A stretch of DNA of 6,675 nucleotides from the NCBI GenBank assembly GCA_028710655.1, contig JAQTTS010000114.1, positions 1 to 6,675 on the forward strand, given 5' to 3'. Source of the stretch: Dehalococcoidales bacterium. Lineage in GTDB: Bacteria; Chloroflexota; Dehalococcoidia; Dehalococcoidales; UBA5760. Made by a program: the position numbers and the translations under genes. Each line of letters begins with the position of its first letter. The first letter of the stretch is position 1. The notes below the pieces were generated by a model that saw only the letters and a program-made list of their open reading frames with translations, made no database searches and was not told where the DNA came from. This document shows, in pieces, positions 6,135-6,675 of the stretch.

Positions 6135-6675
6135 TCATGGCAGCATCAATGGCGTCCAGCTCACTTGCTGTGTTTCGAGTTCGCTAATTAGCTCTTCAAA
6201 AGAAATAGCCAGTCGTGGTGTTCTGGGATACCACACCTGCCCTTTTAAATTATCGCCGTGTATGCTCTTGAGATGATTGAGAATTTCAATAGCTTCCAGA
6301 GGAGGTAGAGTGCCAGAATACTGGGGCGCGTGTTCTAAGGAAGCCCATTTGTCATCTTGTGCCAGGAAACATATCATTTCCAGCGGCCAACCACCTTGGA
6401 TATGGTAAAGGACGCTCTTATGATATACTGGCGCCGTTTTATTAAATCTTCCGTTATCCACAAATACATCGTATTCAGGAATGTAGACGTAATCATGGCC
6501 AAAAAGACCGGGTTCAAGTGTGAAGCTTTGAATCCGGTAATTACCAATACCAGCTATATCTAATACAGCCTGCATGGTCGCTGCCTGCGCCAGACATTGA
6601 CCGGCGTGGGTATAATACGAATCCTCTACTGCATATTCAATTATACCCAGCATCCAGAGGTGGCCATGCGCCTGG
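6135..6675 (-). CDS. Transglutaminase-like (cysteine-protease fold) protein, 5' partial
   Basis: The gene runs leftward to a TGA at 6135-6137. Its frame stays open beyond the ATG at 6653 to the window edge (H-G-H-L-W precedes that Met), so the N-terminus is outside the window. Counting from the in-window Met, the segment with Cys20 (H-A-G-Q-C-L-A-Q-A-A) followed by a helix and an A-G-I turn matches the catalytic Cys helix of transglutaminase-like domains. His53 (G-H-D-Y-V-Y-I) and Asp66 (F-V-D-N-G) are spaced like the rest of the Cys-His-Asp triad. Bacterial members act as peptidases or amidases, or cross-link proteins. The substrate here is unknown. The C-terminal about 100 residues contain no recognised domain. 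It points toward the 5237-5995 gene and is probably a separate transcription unit. The fold call rests on motif spacing only. Confidence 0.8.
   Translation of the reverse strand, partial: QAHGHLWMLGIIEYAVEDSYYTHAGQCLAQAATMQAVLDIAGIGNYRIQSFTLEPGLFGHDYVYIPEYDVFVDNGRFNKTAPVYHKSVLYHIQGGWPLEMICFLAQDDKWASLEHAPQYSGTLPPLEAIEILNHLKSIHGDNLKGQVWYPRTPRLAISFEELISELETQQVSWTPLMLP

Overview
This 6.7 kb bacterial fragment carries five protein genes and no RNA genes, mobile elements or CRISPR. Two adjacent proteins have classical lipoprotein signal peptides, which indicates a bacterium. The G+C content looks moderate. No taxonomic marker is present. The mix of a large Asp-box propeller protein and NTF2/PDZ lipoproteins would fit an environmental lineage such as Chloroflexota, but that is a low-confidence inference.

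Layout. (1) Positions 1-3565, + strand: a giant beta-propeller protein built from about 21 BNR/Asp-box-type turns. The gene enters from outside the window. A concanavalin A-like (LamG/DUF1080-type) domain is spliced into one of its blades. (2) Positions 3573-4340 and 4388-5122, + strand: two tandem paralogous lipoproteins, each with a lipobox cysteine, an NTF2/SnoaL-like domain and a C-terminal PDZ domain with no protease. Gaps of 7 and 47 nt suggest these three genes share a transcript. (3) Positions 5123-5236: an intergenic stretch with a hairpin pair at the end of the second lipoprotein gene, then a TATAAT-like candidate promoter. (4) Positions 5237-5995, + strand: an unrecognised beta-rich protein, probably a small propeller, without a signal peptide. 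(5) Positions 5996-6134: an AT-rich convergent intergenic region with a triple ATTGTTA/TAACAAT repeat. (6) Positions 6135-6675, - strand: the C-terminal part of a transglutaminase-like protein (Cys-His-Asp pattern), whose 5' end lies beyond the window.

How they may work together: the first three genes look like an envelope or extracellular set, with a large secreted propeller/lectin-like protein followed by two membrane-anchored ligand- or peptide-binding lipoproteins. No enzymatic function can be assigned to them from sequence alone. The last two genes are probably separate units. The most unusual items are the duplicated NTF2-PDZ lipoprotein architecture and the domain inserted into a propeller blade.
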